This document shows, in pieces, positions 29,929 to 38,792 of a DNA stretch of 64,000 bases (within the stretch, counting starts at the first letter, position 1; each line of letters begins with the position of its first letter). Source of the stretch: Psychrobacter sp. JCM 18900 (lineage in GTDB: Bacteria; Pseudomonadota; Gammaproteobacteria; Pseudomonadales; Moraxellaceae); contig NZ_CAJHBL010000008.1 in assembly GCF_904846625.1 (NCBI RefSeq), forward strand, positions 1-64,000. The letters are read 5' to 3'. The translations under genes and the position numbers were made by a program. Below the pieces are notes generated by a model. It was not told the origin of the DNA, ran no database searches, and saw only the letters and a program-made list of their open reading frames with translations.

Positions 29929-30366
29929 CTATTTACTTGGGATAACGTGCCAAACGCCAAGTTTATCATCACCGTCTTTGTCACCAACTTTTGTGTCATT
30001 AGCATAGAAGTATAAAGGCTTACCGTTCATTGCCCACTGGTATTTGCCATCTTCACGCTTAAATGCAGCGAACTGACCTGAGGCTTTGGCATCACTGGGT
30101 GCTTTGAAAATTGGCCAAACAACTTGGCAGGCTGCACCGCAATCTGACTTGTTCATAGAATCTTTATCAAACGTATATAACGTCATATGGTTGGTAGCAT
30201 CCACCAACACCCCATTCTTGCTAGTGACTGGCGCTGTATTATTGCTCGTTGCCTGTACTTCATGCGTACCCGACATATCATTACCGACTACGTTTTTTAA
30301 AGTAGTACAGCCAGTTAGTGCCAATACAGCTGTTAGTGCAGATAACATCATCATATTTTTCATCAT
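29929..30366 (-). CDS. Small lipoprotein with secreted-repeat (COG4315-like) domain
   Basis: 145-residue predicted lipoprotein. The signal peptide ends in LTGC with Cys20 as the lipidated residue. The mature part contains two copies of a short unit: GVLVDATNHMTLYTFDKDS (about 55-73) and KYQWAMNGKPLYFYANDT (about 109-126). Between them lie two cysteines in SDCGAACQVVWP. This pattern is seen in the predicted lipoproteins of COG4315, whose function is not known. AAGGA precedes two consecutive ATG codons; either could be the start. It stands alone, with a 557-bp AT-rich region upstream. Confidence 0.8.
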   Translation of the reverse strand: MMKNMMMLSALTAVLALTGCTTLKNVVGNDMSGTHEVQATSNNTAPVTSKNGVLVDATNHMTLYTFDKDSMNKSDCGAACQVVWPIFKAPSDAKASGQFAAFKREDGKYQWAMNGKPLYFYANDTKVGDKDGDDKLGVWHVIPSK

Positions 30367-30923
30367 AACTTCCTTGTAATTTTAGTCGTATTTTTCATAG
30401 CGATAAGCTTGTTGTCGTTTACTTTGTCGACTGTCCCTTTTGTTAATTCTGATATTTGTAATTTTGAACAGTCATCAAAACAGAACCTACGCTTTTTGTT
30501 AAGCAAAATAAATATAGCATATGACTTTATATTATCTTGGTAATTAATATACACGCTTACAAAAGTGGTCGAATTTTACAAAACAATAAAACGAACTTAT
30601 TTTCGATTTCACAGGTTTGCCACTTCTCTCGTTTACTCTATTTTTAGACAGGCTCGTTTGTCTGAAAAACTTCACACATATAGCGACTCGTTGACAAAAC
30701 TCATGCATCTTCTTACGTATTTCCCATCATATTTTCTGTAGTTCTTCGTAAAATAAACCTATAGAGATGAAGAATGGCTAAACAATAGAAAAGATGACTA
30801 TTGAAGTTCAGATTTGTGTGTTGAACTTAATTACCTTCGCACGCATATCAGGAAATATAAAACATTTGATACATATACCGAGCACGGCCTAATACAGATG
30901 CTATTAAGGATACAACGACGACA
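30367..30923. other. Divergent spacer, lipoprotein / FAD oxidoreductase
   Basis: 557 bp, strongly AT-rich, no coding frame of protein-like composition. Promoters for both flanking genes must be here, but none stands out. Confidence 0.4.
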
Positions 30924-32543
30924 ATGACTCAGTCTTTTGATAAAAACTACGCTCAATCCTTTAATCGTGATGCTCATTCTGGGGTATTATCTTACGGGGC
31001 AAAAAACACTCAACCTAAAAAGCGTGTTGGCATTTTGGGCGGCGGTACTGCGGGATCGACGATTGCGATTCGACTTGCTGCGTTAGGATTAGAGACCTAC
31101 TTATTTGAGAAGAAAAAATCCCTCATTGATGGTCCACCTATGTGTCATTTGCACGCAGGTGGTAATTTATATCGTGAAATACCGGATGAGGATTGCGTAG
31201 CGCTGCTTAAGCAATGTATCGATATTTTACGCTTATATCCGCATACTATTGACGTTCGTCCTACTGTGTTTGCCGTACCGACACGTGACGAGGGGCTGCC
31301 TGAAGACTTACTACCGCGTTTAGATATTCTGACTGATGCTTATCAAGAACTGATCGAGCAAGATGCTAATAATAAAGTATTGGGTGAGCCTGAAGATTAC
31401 TACCAACTTTATAGCCATGAGCAATTGATTGAGCTGTCTGAACGTGAGCAAGTCGCTGTACCAAGTACGGTTGATGAGTGGATGATTCCAGTCGCTAGAT
31501 ACTTAGATTTGAACAAGGTTAAATTTCCGTTAATTGTCGTTCAAGAATATGGCTGGAATATTTTTCGTTTAGCCGCTTCTGCCAAGCTTGCGCTCGAAGA
31601 GTACGACAATGCGCACGTATTTACCGAAACTGCCGTACAAAAAGTCGTGCCGGTAGATTGTGAGAACTGTACCAACGCTGACCATCATGTCACCAAATGG
31701 CGTATCGACTATCAACAAATCGATAGTCAAGAACATGACTCTCAGCCTGAGTCTATTGAAGTTGATTACCTAGTCAATGCTTGCGGATTCCGTACGGGTG
31801 TCATCGACGATATGGTTGGTGTCGAAGTCACGCGTATGGTCGAGTTCAAATCGTCTTATGTGACCCATTGGGGCGATGCTGGTGGACAGATACCAGAGAT
31901 TATCGTCTATGGTCAACGAGGTACGCCAGAAGGCATGGCACAGCTTACTCCCTACCCTGGCGGATACTTTCAGATTCATGGTATGAGTAAAGCCATTACT
32001 TTGTTTGATGATGGTCTTGTCGCATCGAGTGAAGACAGTTCGCAGCCCAAACTGCCACAGCAATATGTGCACTATATTGAAGATGGTTGGGATAAAGCGC
32101 CCCTACAAGCGCGTAGTCAGCAAGCGATCGAATATGTGGCGGAGTTTGTACCAACATTTAACAGCGCACGTACTGTTGGTAACGCACTATATGGTGGGCA
32201 GCAGATTCCTGGGCAGGATGATACTCTACGTGTCGCTGACGTGAGCTTGTACTCTAATATACGCTATGCACGTGCAGAAAACGTCAAAGCATCTTCGACC
32301 TTAATTGCCGCTGATCAAATCGTTAATGAGCTGACAGATCTAGGTTTGATAGAGAACGATACACCTCTGAATCGTCGTCGCTATGCTCATGAATGGTCGT
32401 ACCTTGTCCATAACGATAGCCTCGCTGTCGATGAGGTTGCACGTGAGCTCGCTGAACAGCGTGGATTCCCGATAGCAATGGCTCATGTTAATCATAGTAT
32501 TCGTGAAGTAGCATTGGACGATCTCACGCCTGCTGATGCCTAA
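30924..32543 (+). CDS. FAD-dependent oxidoreductase of unknown substrate
   Basis: 539-residue soluble flavoprotein. A classical dinucleotide-binding motif VGILGGGTAGSTIAIRLAAL starts near residue 34 and ends in Glu (LFEKK), so FAD is the likely cofactor. Further on, YLVNACGFRTGVIDD (around 283-297) looks like the second FAD-contact segment, and YGGQQIPGQDDTLRVADVSL the third. No transmembrane region or signal peptide is seen. The sequence is not close to any flavoenzyme whose substrate I can name. It is a single gene flanked by terminators. The segment WMIPVARYLDLNKVKFPLIV may be substrate-side. Confidence 0.7.
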   Translation: MTQSFDKNYAQSFNRDAHSGVLSYGAKNTQPKKRVGILGGGTAGSTIAIRLAALGLETYLFEKKKSLIDGPPMCHLHAGGNLYREIPDEDCVALLKQCIDILRLYPHTIDVRPTVFAVPTRDEGLPEDLLPRLDILTDAYQELIEQDANNKVLGEPEDYYQLYSHEQLIELSEREQVAVPSTVDEWMIPVARYLDLNKVKFPLIVVQEYGWNIFRLAASAKLALEEYDNAHVFTETAVQKVVPVDCENCTNADHHVTKWRIDYQQIDSQEHDSQPESIEVDYLVNACGFRTGVIDDMVGVEVTRMVEFKSSYVTHWGDAGGQIPEIIVYGQRGTPEGMAQLTPYPGGYFQIHGMSKAITLFDDGLVASSEDSSQPKLPQQYVHYIEDGWDKAPLQARSQQAIEYVAEFVPTFNSARTVGNALYGGQQIPGQDDTLRVADVSLYSNIRYARAENVKASSTLIAADQIVNELTDLGLIENDTPLNRRRYAHEWSYLVHNDSLAVDEVARELAEQRGFPIAMAHVNHSIREVALDDLTPADA

Positions 32544-32580
32544 TAGACATGATTTGCTGATAAGTTATTAATACATATAA

Positions 32581-32623
32581 AAAAGGAGCAGACTACCGAG
32601 ATTTGGTTGTCTGCTCCTTTTTT
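32581..32623. terminator. Bidirectional terminator, FAD oxidoreductase / LOG protein
   Basis: AAAAGGAGCAGAC (32581-32593) pairs perfectly with GTCTGCTCCTTTT (32609-32621), extended inward by ACC/GGT. It is a long, stable stem between convergent genes. Confidence 0.94.
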
Positions 32624-32674
32624 GCAATAGCTTTTAATATTTAAACATTTGCTGTGTATGAATAGCTATACGGC

Positions 32675-33358
32675 TTAACTATTACTACCAGCCATTTTCT
32701 CTGTATCCACAGCATCATCTATGGTCACTACTGTCTGTAGCATATCGATCGCTTCGATGATGGTATTACACACCACTAGACGATCTAAATCTTCCTGCTT
32801 CATAAAGCCTTGCTCAGTGGTATATTTCAAATGCTCAATCATACGGTCATAAAAACCATTGATGTTCAAAATGATCATTGGTTTTTCGTGCTGGTACAAT
32901 TGACGCCACGTAGCGATTTCCATAATTTCTTCTAATGTTCCTAGCCCGCCCGGTAGCGTGATAAAGGCATCGGCATACTCTGCCATAACTGTCTTACGCG
33001 TGTGCATAGTGTCAGTCAAATGCAACCGAGTCAGCTGCTCGTGAGCGATTTCGTGCTTGAGCATAAAGGTCGGAATCACGCCCACTGCTTGCGCGCCGCC
33101 ATTGATTACTTCATCTGCAACTGCGCCCATTAAACCGATACTAGCGCCACCATATACTAGCCCCATACCATTATTTGCTAATGCACTGCCGAGCTCGCGC
33201 GCCGCCTGTTCATACACGTCACCAGTGCCCAAGCGTGAACCGCAATACACAGCCACGAGTGGCATTGATAAGGTAGACTTGTCGACTGCTTTTTCAATAT
33301 TTGTAATGTCTTTACTCGTGATTACGTCATAAGTATCATCGTTGATTTTCATTTGCAT
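32675..33358 (-). CDS. LOG family phosphoribohydrolase-like protein
   Basis: 227-residue Rossmann-fold protein of the LOG (lysine decarboxylase-like) family. Members split nucleoside 5'-monophosphates, releasing base and ribose 5-phosphate; the plant versions activate cytokinins. Seen: VYCGSRLGTGDVYEQAAREL, YGGASIGLMGAVADEVINGG and the catalytic motif LPGGLGTLEEIMEIATWRQL. The N-terminal 30 residues are extra. AGGA lies six bases before the ATG. Substrate in bacteria is generally AMP or a modified AMP; the specific one here is unknown. Confidence 0.88.
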   Translation of the reverse strand: MQMKINDDTYDVITSKDITNIEKAVDKSTLSMPLVAVYCGSRLGTGDVYEQAARELGSALANNGMGLVYGGASIGLMGAVADEVINGGAQAVGVIPTFMLKHEIAHEQLTRLHLTDTMHTRKTVMAEYADAFITLPGGLGTLEEIMEIATWRQLYQHEKPMIILNINGFYDRMIEHLKYTTEQGFMKQEDLDRLVVCNTIIEAIDMLQTVVTIDDAVDTEKMAGSNS

Positions 33359-33661
33359 ATAGCTTCCTTAATTACCTGTCAGTTTTTATTGAGTGCTTGT
33401 TATTAGTGAAGGCTGCATACCGACACCTATCATTTATATTGTCATGCACATGATTCATAAGACAAACTCAGCCAAGCCATACAAAACTTGGAAGTCATAT
33501 TTGAGCAACTGTCTTGCCAGCATTTATCTTAACATAAGCAATGCTACCACATAGTCACAACGATTTATCACTACGCAACGACTACACTTTCAAGATGCGC
33601 ATTTATTGTTCATCATAGCCTGATATTCATTATCTACTAATAAAAATACTAAGGTATACCC
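33359..33661. other. Divergent spacer, LOG protein / hydrolase
   Basis: 303 bp without a gene or clear regulatory motif. Confidence 0.4.
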
Positions 33662-34627
33662 ATGGATAATCATAACGCCTCTCCTACTGCCGAGCCATCA
33701 AGCTCTGTGGCTAATAGCAATCTCACTAATAAAAGTAATGTGCATGATGCGAGCAAGATTGATATTTACTCATTAAGCATCATGACCGATCGCAACCAAG
33801 CATTGGCAGCCACTGTCTATCGCCCTAAAGATGCGACAAAAAAAGCAATCATGATGGCACCAGCCACAGGTATTAAGCGTCACTTTTATCATAATTTTGC
33901 GACCTATCTAGCAGAAAGCGGCTTTGGGGTACTGACCTTTGATAACGAAGGAATTGGTGAGTCACTATCGACCGATCTGGCAAAATGTAGCGCTTCCTTG
34001 ATCAGTTGGGGTCGCCATGACATGCCAGCTGTACTTGATGCCTTACAAGATGAGTTTCCTGATGCCTCTTATCATCTCATCGGTCATAGCGCGGGCGGTC
34101 AGCTCATTGGCCTGATGCCCAACTATCAGGCGATTAGCTCAGTGTTCAATGTCGCTTGCTCGTCAGGACGTATCAAAAATATGGGCATGCCATATAAGCT
34201 CAAAGCCATGGGCTTTATGGATGCGTTTATTCCATTCACTAATTTAACACTAGGCTATACGCCGTCAGACAAAATCGGTATGGGTGAGCCACTGCCACGC
34301 GGTGTGGCTCGTCAATGGCGTGAATGGTGCAATGGCGAAGGCTATATCAAGACCGCATTTGGCAAAAGCATACATACGCATTTCTATGATGAGCTCAGCA
34401 TGCCAGCATTGTGGCTTGGCTTTAGCGATGATGATATCGCCAACAGTGAAAACATGGACGATATGATAAGGGTATTTACAAAAATGCCTGTCGAAAAGCG
34501 TTTCTTGGACCCTGAGGATTTTGGACTAAATCATATCGGTCATATGCGCTATTTTAGCAGTAAGACCAATATCAAAGCGCCGCAGCTATGGCAAATGGCA
34601 GTGACATGGTTGCACGAACAGTCATAA
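33662..34627 (+). CDS. Alpha/beta hydrolase (COG4757-like)
   Basis: 321-residue alpha/beta hydrolase without a signal peptide. The core begins with MMAPATGIKRHFYHNFATYL, in the place of the oxyanion-hole strand. It continues with FGVLTFDNEGIGES and the nucleophile elbow HLIGHSAGGQLIGLMP. The acid may be in LGFSDDDIANSENM and the histidine in GLNHIGHMRYFS. This sequence pattern, including the aromatic YHNFA after the first motif, resembles COG4757 predicted hydrolases. The substrate is unknown. The first 35 residues are Ser/Asn-rich and probably disordered. The gene is convergent with the exonuclease downstream, with only 48 bp between them and no clear terminator. Confidence 0.8.
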   Translation: MDNHNASPTAEPSSSVANSNLTNKSNVHDASKIDIYSLSIMTDRNQALAATVYRPKDATKKAIMMAPATGIKRHFYHNFATYLAESGFGVLTFDNEGIGESLSTDLAKCSASLISWGRHDMPAVLDALQDEFPDASYHLIGHSAGGQLIGLMPNYQAISSVFNVACSSGRIKNMGMPYKLKAMGFMDAFIPFTNLTLGYTPSDKIGMGEPLPRGVARQWREWCNGEGYIKTAFGKSIHTHFYDELSMPALWLGFSDDDIANSENMDDMIRVFTKMPVEKRFLDPEDFGLNHIGHMRYFSSKTNIKAPQLWQMAVTWLHEQS

Positions 34628-34675
34628 GCTTATCGCCATGTAGCCCCTTATATGTTAGCTACGTAACAACTCAGG

Positions 34676-35398
34676 TTAATTTTCTGCGTTTTCTGCTTCT
34701 TCCAGCTGTAAACGTTTAGTCAGTGCCGAATACAGCGACGGCTGCATGTTATGAATATTGCCTATCATCCATTTAACATAGCTGACGGGCACATCTTTGA
34801 TCGGCTTGCCTTTATGCTTGCCAAAAGGCATCTTGCTCACAGGGGTCGCTTTATTAGAGATAGCATGTGCCGCTGCAAAGTCTGTCGGCGCAATCTCTAG
34901 ACGCTCGCAGCATGCCTGATACAGCAAATAGCACATTCGAGCATCGCCAAGCGCGTCATGAGCGGCAATTGTCATTGCACTCGCTTCACCCTTACCCAAC
35001 AGCTGCTCGATACACTTAGACTGACCGTAAGCACGCCATTCTGGAAAAGCTGCCCGCGCAAGTCTCACTGTACAAATCAGCTTAGCAGAAGGACTGCCAA
35101 TCACTCGCCAATCGAAACGTACGTTATGACCAATCAAGTACTCTGGCAATTCAAACTGCTCCAACTCAAAGCGCTCAAGTCCAGCCACGTCATCATCGGT
35201 AATACCATGCACCTTTATGACAATAGGTGAAATAGATCGTCCACTGTTAAAGTATTTCATCCACTCAAAACCAGTTGCTACATTGATAGTAGCAACTTGG
35301 ATAGGTCTGGGATCACTGCCCTGATCTGTTTCGGTATCGATAACCAGTGCTGTTTCGCGCGTTACAGAAATATCAGCAGGCTTAAAAGCATCATTCAT
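34676..35398 (-). CDS. DEDDh 3'-5' exonuclease with DUF3820 domain
   Basis: 240-residue nuclease in two parts. The N-terminal DnaQ-like domain has LVIDTETDQG (Asp-x-Glu), the Asp in HNVRFDWRVIG and HDALGDARMCYLL with the His and last Asp, completing the DEDDh set. A C-terminal segment from about residue 190 (SKMPFGKHKGKPIKDVPVSY onward) matches the DUF3820 domain seen at the end of many ExoX-like nucleases. It probably digests single-stranded DNA or RNA ends. It is not a DNA polymerase III epsilon subunit: dnaE-type clamp-binding sequence and rnhA neighbours are absent. It is divergent from the M23 peptidase. Confidence 0.88.
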   Translation of the reverse strand: MNDAFKPADISVTRETALVIDTETDQGSDPRPIQVATINVATGFEWMKYFNSGRSISPIVIKVHGITDDDVAGLERFELEQFELPEYLIGHNVRFDWRVIGSPSAKLICTVRLARAAFPEWRAYGQSKCIEQLLGKGEASAMTIAAHDALGDARMCYLLYQACCERLEIAPTDFAAAHAISNKATPVSKMPFGKHKGKPIKDVPVSYVKWMIGNIHNMQPSLYSALTKRLQLEEAENAEN

Positions 35399-35496
35399 AA
35401 AGTATTAACCATCAGTAGCAACTGTCTATGCTCAGCAGAAATGTTAAGTAGATAAAACTATATTTGCTGTTTATATCCTTGGCCATAAGGATATCT

Positions 35497-36186
35497 ATGG
35501 GGGTAAAAACGATAGATAACAATGCGATACATACGTTATTAGACGAAGCTTTTATAATAAAAACTCAAATGACATCAAACATATATGAGACATCAATGCT
35601 AGCAGATGGAAATAACCAGCCTCCCAGACCTTCTTTTTTCAGTCGTTTAATAAGCCTATTGATTAAGACTGTCGTATTGCTAGCCCTGTTATTTGTCTTT
35701 GATAAACTGCTACCCAGTATCAGTCAACAAACACAGTCATTTGTGGTTGCCAAATGGCAGCAATTGAGTCTATTGCAACAAGAACTGCCGACAGAAAACA
35801 GCTTACCCAGTCCACTACCAGAACGAAACCTGACAGACACTTGGGGCGCGGCACGTAGTCAAGGCCGCTCCCACGAAGGTATCGACATCTTTGCGCCGCG
35901 TAATACTCCCGTGCGGTCGACCACGCAAGGCGTAGTAAGCAAGGTTGGTGAGAACACCTTGGGTGGACGCGTAGTCGTGGTGGTAGGGCCTGGTGGCGCA
36001 GGACATTACTACGCTCATCTAGAAGACTATGCTGACATCTCCCCCAATGACTGGGTCAATCAGGGCGATGTGATAGGTTATGTGGGTGATAGCGGTAATG
36101 CAAAAGGGACACCAACACATGTACATTATGGTATCTATATTAATGGCAGTGCGGTTAACCCTTATCCGCTTTTGCAAAAGGATTAA
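35497..36186 (+). CDS. Membrane-anchored M23 metallopeptidase
   Basis: 229-residue protein with one transmembrane helix ([18 protein letters not shown]) followed by a periplasmic peptidase domain of the LytM/M23 class. The zinc ligands are visible: His and Asp in [10 protein letters not shown], His in GHYYAHLED and the HxH in PTHVHYGIY. All are kept, so the enzyme should be an active glycyl- or peptidoglycan endopeptidase rather than an EnvC-like activator. I chose the ATG at 35497 because AAGGA lies five bases before it. Earlier TTG and later ATG codons (35569, 35596) are possible. The gene is convergent with phoR. Confidence 0.85.
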   Translation: MGVKTIDNNAIHTLLDEAFIIKTQMTSNIYETSMLADGNNQPPRPSFFSRLISLLIKTVVLLALLFVFDKLLPSISQQTQSFVVAKWQQLSLLQQELPTENSLPSPLPERNLTDTWGAARSQGRSHEGIDIFAPRNTPVRSTTQGVVSKVGENTLGGRVVVVVGPGGAGHYYAHLEDYADISPNDWVNQGDVIGYVGDSGNAKGTPTHVHYGIYINGSAVNPYPLLQKD

Positions 36187-36293
36187 CGAATACAGAAAAG
36201 TATGTCGTTAACCTAATTTGAAATAATGATAGGTTTAGATTAATCAAAAAACTTAAGCCGAAAAACTAACGCTAATATAAGCCAGAAATTGTA

Positions 36294-37385
36294 TTAATTG
36301 GCTGTGACGGATCTGACGTAGTTTGAGGGGAATACCACACTAAATGTCGACCCTTCCCCTTCTACTGAATCGATTTGCAATTGCGCTTCGTGCTGGTGCA
36401 ACACGTGTTTTACAATCGCTAGTCCCAACCCTGTACCACCTGTTGCACGGCTACGACCTTTGTCGATACGATAGAAACGCTCTGTTAAACGGGCGATATG
36501 CTCTGACGCAATACCGATCCCATCATCTTCGACCGCGAAACGGCAACCATCAGACGTCCTTGTCCAGCTGATAGTGATATTGCCACCCTTTGGCGTATAT
36601 TTGATTGCATTGATTACCAAATTGGATAGCGCACTATTTAAGTACATCTCTGATCCGTACAGCCCATCGTACGTATCTATATGCAAATGAATGATGTGTT
36701 TGTACGCTTGGTTGTAGGCTTGTGCGTCGTCGTAGATGTTGGTCAGTAGCTTAGTCATATCTATATAATGCAGCTCGTGTGACTCTTCGATTTCAATCTT
36801 AGACAGTAGCAGCAAGTCGTTCACGATTCTATTCATACGGGCAGTTTGCTGGGTCATCAGCTCAAAACCGCGACGCCATTGCGGCGGCATATCTGGCTGA
36901 TCAGAGAAATTTTCTAGGTAGCCCATCATTACAGTTAATGGTGTTCTAAGCTCATGCGAGACATTCGCCACAAAATCCTGACGCATTTGCTCTAAGTGCC
37001 GCAGGCGAGTCACATCATATACAAACAGCAATTTTTCATCACCGAAGGGGGTCAGTTCGCACTTTAAGTAGCGACTAGGATCTCGCCATGATTCTATATG
37101 GACGCCATCGTTAGGTATCGTTGTACCTTCATAATACTGGCGGAACTCAGGTACAGTGATAAAGTCGAAAATGTTCTGACCTTTATCTTCTGGCTGTAGC
37201 AGCAATAAGTCTTGTGCCGCCTGATTCCACCATTCTAGACCATCATTGTTGTTGAGCAAAATCACTGCATCGCGCAAGGCTCGTAGTGCACTGCCGATTT
37301 TTTTGAGTTGCTCCGCTGTATTTTGAGTAGATATTTGCTCTAGTAAAGCTGATTGCTCACTTTGTGCTGGCGCTATCTTGTCCAT
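36294..37385 (-). CDS. phoR: Phosphate regulon histidine kinase PhoR, without membrane region
   Basis: 363-residue sensor kinase that phosphorylates PhoB. It has a PAS domain (about residues 31-125), the H-box FVANVSHELRTPLTV with His144, and N-, D-, F- and G-boxes in NLVINAIKYTPKGGNITI, DDGIGIA and GTGLGLAIVKHVLHQH. E. coli PhoR has its phospho-accepting His at 213, so this protein lacks about 69 N-terminal residues, exactly where the two membrane helices and charged linker lie. The upstream in-frame codon TAA, two codons before the ATG, rules out an overlooked extension. AAGGA lies six bases upstream. It is 58 bp downstream of phoB. Confidence 0.93.
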   Translation of the reverse strand: MDKIAPAQSEQSALLEQISTQNTAEQLKKIGSALRALRDAVILLNNNDGLEWWNQAAQDLLLLQPEDKGQNIFDFITVPEFRQYYEGTTIPNDGVHIESWRDPSRYLKCELTPFGDEKLLFVYDVTRLRHLEQMRQDFVANVSHELRTPLTVMMGYLENFSDQPDMPPQWRRGFELMTQQTARMNRIVNDLLLLSKIEIEESHELHYIDMTKLLTNIYDDAQAYNQAYKHIIHLHIDTYDGLYGSEMYLNSALSNLVINAIKYTPKGGNITISWTRTSDGCRFAVEDDGIGIASEHIARLTERFYRIDKGRSRATGGTGLGLAIVKHVLHQHEAQLQIDSVEGEGSTFSVVFPSNYVRSVTAN

Positions 37386-37443
37386 TTCTTATCCTTACCA
37401 CTATCCGCTGCCTCAATATTGCTGCGGCATTATTTGTACAAGA

Positions 37444-38148
37444 TTAACTTGGCTCAATCAGGCTAGAAAATCGGTAGCCTGTTCCACGTACCGTCTGTAT
37501 CAATGTATCACAGTCATAAGGTCGCAGTAATTTACGTAGACGTTTGATATGTACATCGATGGTTCGGTCTTCGATATATACATTGCCGCCCCATACCTGA
37601 TCGAGCAGCTGCGTTCGTGTATAGGCGCGCTCAGGATGGCTCATAAAAAATGCCAATAGACGGTACTCTGTGGGCCCAACATCAACGATTTTACCTGCAG
37701 CTGTCACGCGCTGACTCTTGGTATCTAGACTTAACTGTCCAATTTCGATAGGTTTATCGCTACTCATAGCACTACTGCGGCGTAGTACGGCTTTGATTCT
37801 AGAAATCAGCTCACGAGTCGAAAAAGGCTTGGTCATATAATCATCTGCGCCTGCATCAAGACCATGCACCTTACTGTCTTCTTCACTTTTTGCCGTTAGC
37901 ATAATGACTGGTATTTCAGAGAGTAGCTCATCGTTTTTGAGCATACGACAAAAATCCACACCGCTCTTGTCACCTGGCAACATCCAGTCTAACAGTATCA
38001 ATGACGGTCTATGATCGACCACTTGCTGATGCGCCTCTGACACATCTGCCGCTTGCAAGCTATCAAACCCAGCCATCTCTAGCGTCATGACAACCATTTC
38101 ACGAATCGCAGGCTCATCTTCAACAATCAAAATTTGCTCATTATACAT
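37444..38148 (-). CDS. phoB: Phosphate regulon response regulator PhoB
   Basis: 234-residue OmpR/PhoB-type regulator. The receiver domain has the acidic pocket ED (residues 10-11), the phospho-accepting Asp54 in LLDWMLPGD and Lys in YMTKPFS. The C-terminal winged helix (about 130-230) has the recognition helix in YIEDRTIDVHIKRLRKLLRP. It activates phosphate-scavenging genes by binding tandem Pho-box repeats. Its own promoter contains a clear Pho box (38220-38253), so positive autoregulation is likely. The phoR gene follows in the same operon. Confidence 0.96.
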   Translation of the reverse strand: MYNEQILIVEDEPAIREMVVMTLEMAGFDSLQAADVSEAHQQVVDHRPSLILLDWMLPGDKSGVDFCRMLKNDELLSEIPVIMLTAKSEEDSKVHGLDAGADDYMTKPFSTRELISRIKAVLRRSSAMSSDKPIEIGQLSLDTKSQRVTAAGKIVDVGPTEYRLLAFFMSHPERAYTRTQLLDQVWGGNVYIEDRTIDVHIKRLRKLLRPYDCDTLIQTVRGTGYRFSSLIEPS

Positions 38149-38219
38149 AGGACATTCTCGGTGTTAGCGGACAAAATCTAGCATGTAAAAAGGCGATATA
38201 TACTCACCAGTCTCTACCT

Positions 38220-38253
38220 ATTAAACGGATTAATTATGACAGCTTGATGACAC
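38220..38253 (-). promoter_or_regulatory. Pho box and -10 element of phoB
   Basis: On the minus strand GTGTCAT-CAAG-CTGTCAT (complement of 38236-38253) is a textbook Pho box, two 7-bp repeats with an 11-bp period. After exactly 10 bp comes TTTAAT (complement of 38220-38225), a 5/6 match to the -10 hexamer. This is the architecture of PhoB-activated promoters, where the box replaces the -35. It lies between the dtd stop and phoB. Confidence 0.85.
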
Positions 38254-38260
38254 TCTAAAA

Positions 38261-38713
38261 TCAGATTTCTAGTAAAAAATTGAGCGGCCCATCATTGACG
38301 CTCGACACTTGCATATCCGCACCAAACTGACCGGTTGCCACGTTCGGGTGCTTAGTTTTGGCATAGTCGACCAGTTGTTCAAATAATGCTTGCGCAGCAG
38401 CAGGTGCCATCGCACCACCAAAGTCTGGTCGGCGACCTTTGTCTGTTTTTGCCATCAAGGTAAATTGTGAGACCAATAATAGCCCGCCACCGACCTGCTG
38501 AACGTTTTTATCCAGTTTACCAAATTTGGCCGGATCATCGTCATTTTCAAAAATGCGATAGGTCAATATTTTGTCAATCATACGCTGGGCAGCGGCGAAA
38601 TCGTCTTCATGCCCTAAGCCAATATATGCCAACACCCCATGTTCAATCTCGCCAATACACTGCTGATCGACGACCACACTAGCGTGCTTCACCCGTTGTA
38701 TGAGTGCTTTCAT
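38261..38713 (-). CDS. dtd: D-aminoacyl-tRNA deacylase
   Basis: 150-residue Dtd that removes D-amino acids (and glycine mischarged on tRNA-Ala) from tRNA. Family landmarks: MKALIQRVKHASVVVDQQCI, the catalytic SQFTLMAKTDKGRRPDF segment and the C-terminal NDGPLNFLLEI. In most Dtd enzymes the Gly-cisPro motif is NxGPVT; here it is NDGPLN, so the Gly-Pro core is kept but the next two residues differ. It lies upstream of phoB on the same strand, with the Pho box just past its stop. Confidence 0.93.
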   Translation of the reverse strand: MKALIQRVKHASVVVDQQCIGEIEHGVLAYIGLGHEDDFAAAQRMIDKILTYRIFENDDDPAKFGKLDKNVQQVGGGLLLVSQFTLMAKTDKGRRPDFGGAMAPAAAQALFEQLVDYAKTKHPNVATGQFGADMQVSSVNDGPLNFLLEI

Positions 38714-38792
38714 TTACTGATTCCTTAACAGATTATGGCCATACAATAATATGCTGTCCATGATAAAATACCGTCATTAACTTAACTATTAT

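Noticed and set aside
36210..36235. AACCTA/TAGGTT stem between the M23 peptidase and phoR as a terminator
   Set aside because: Six base pairs, AT-rich and no T run on either strand; too weak to call.
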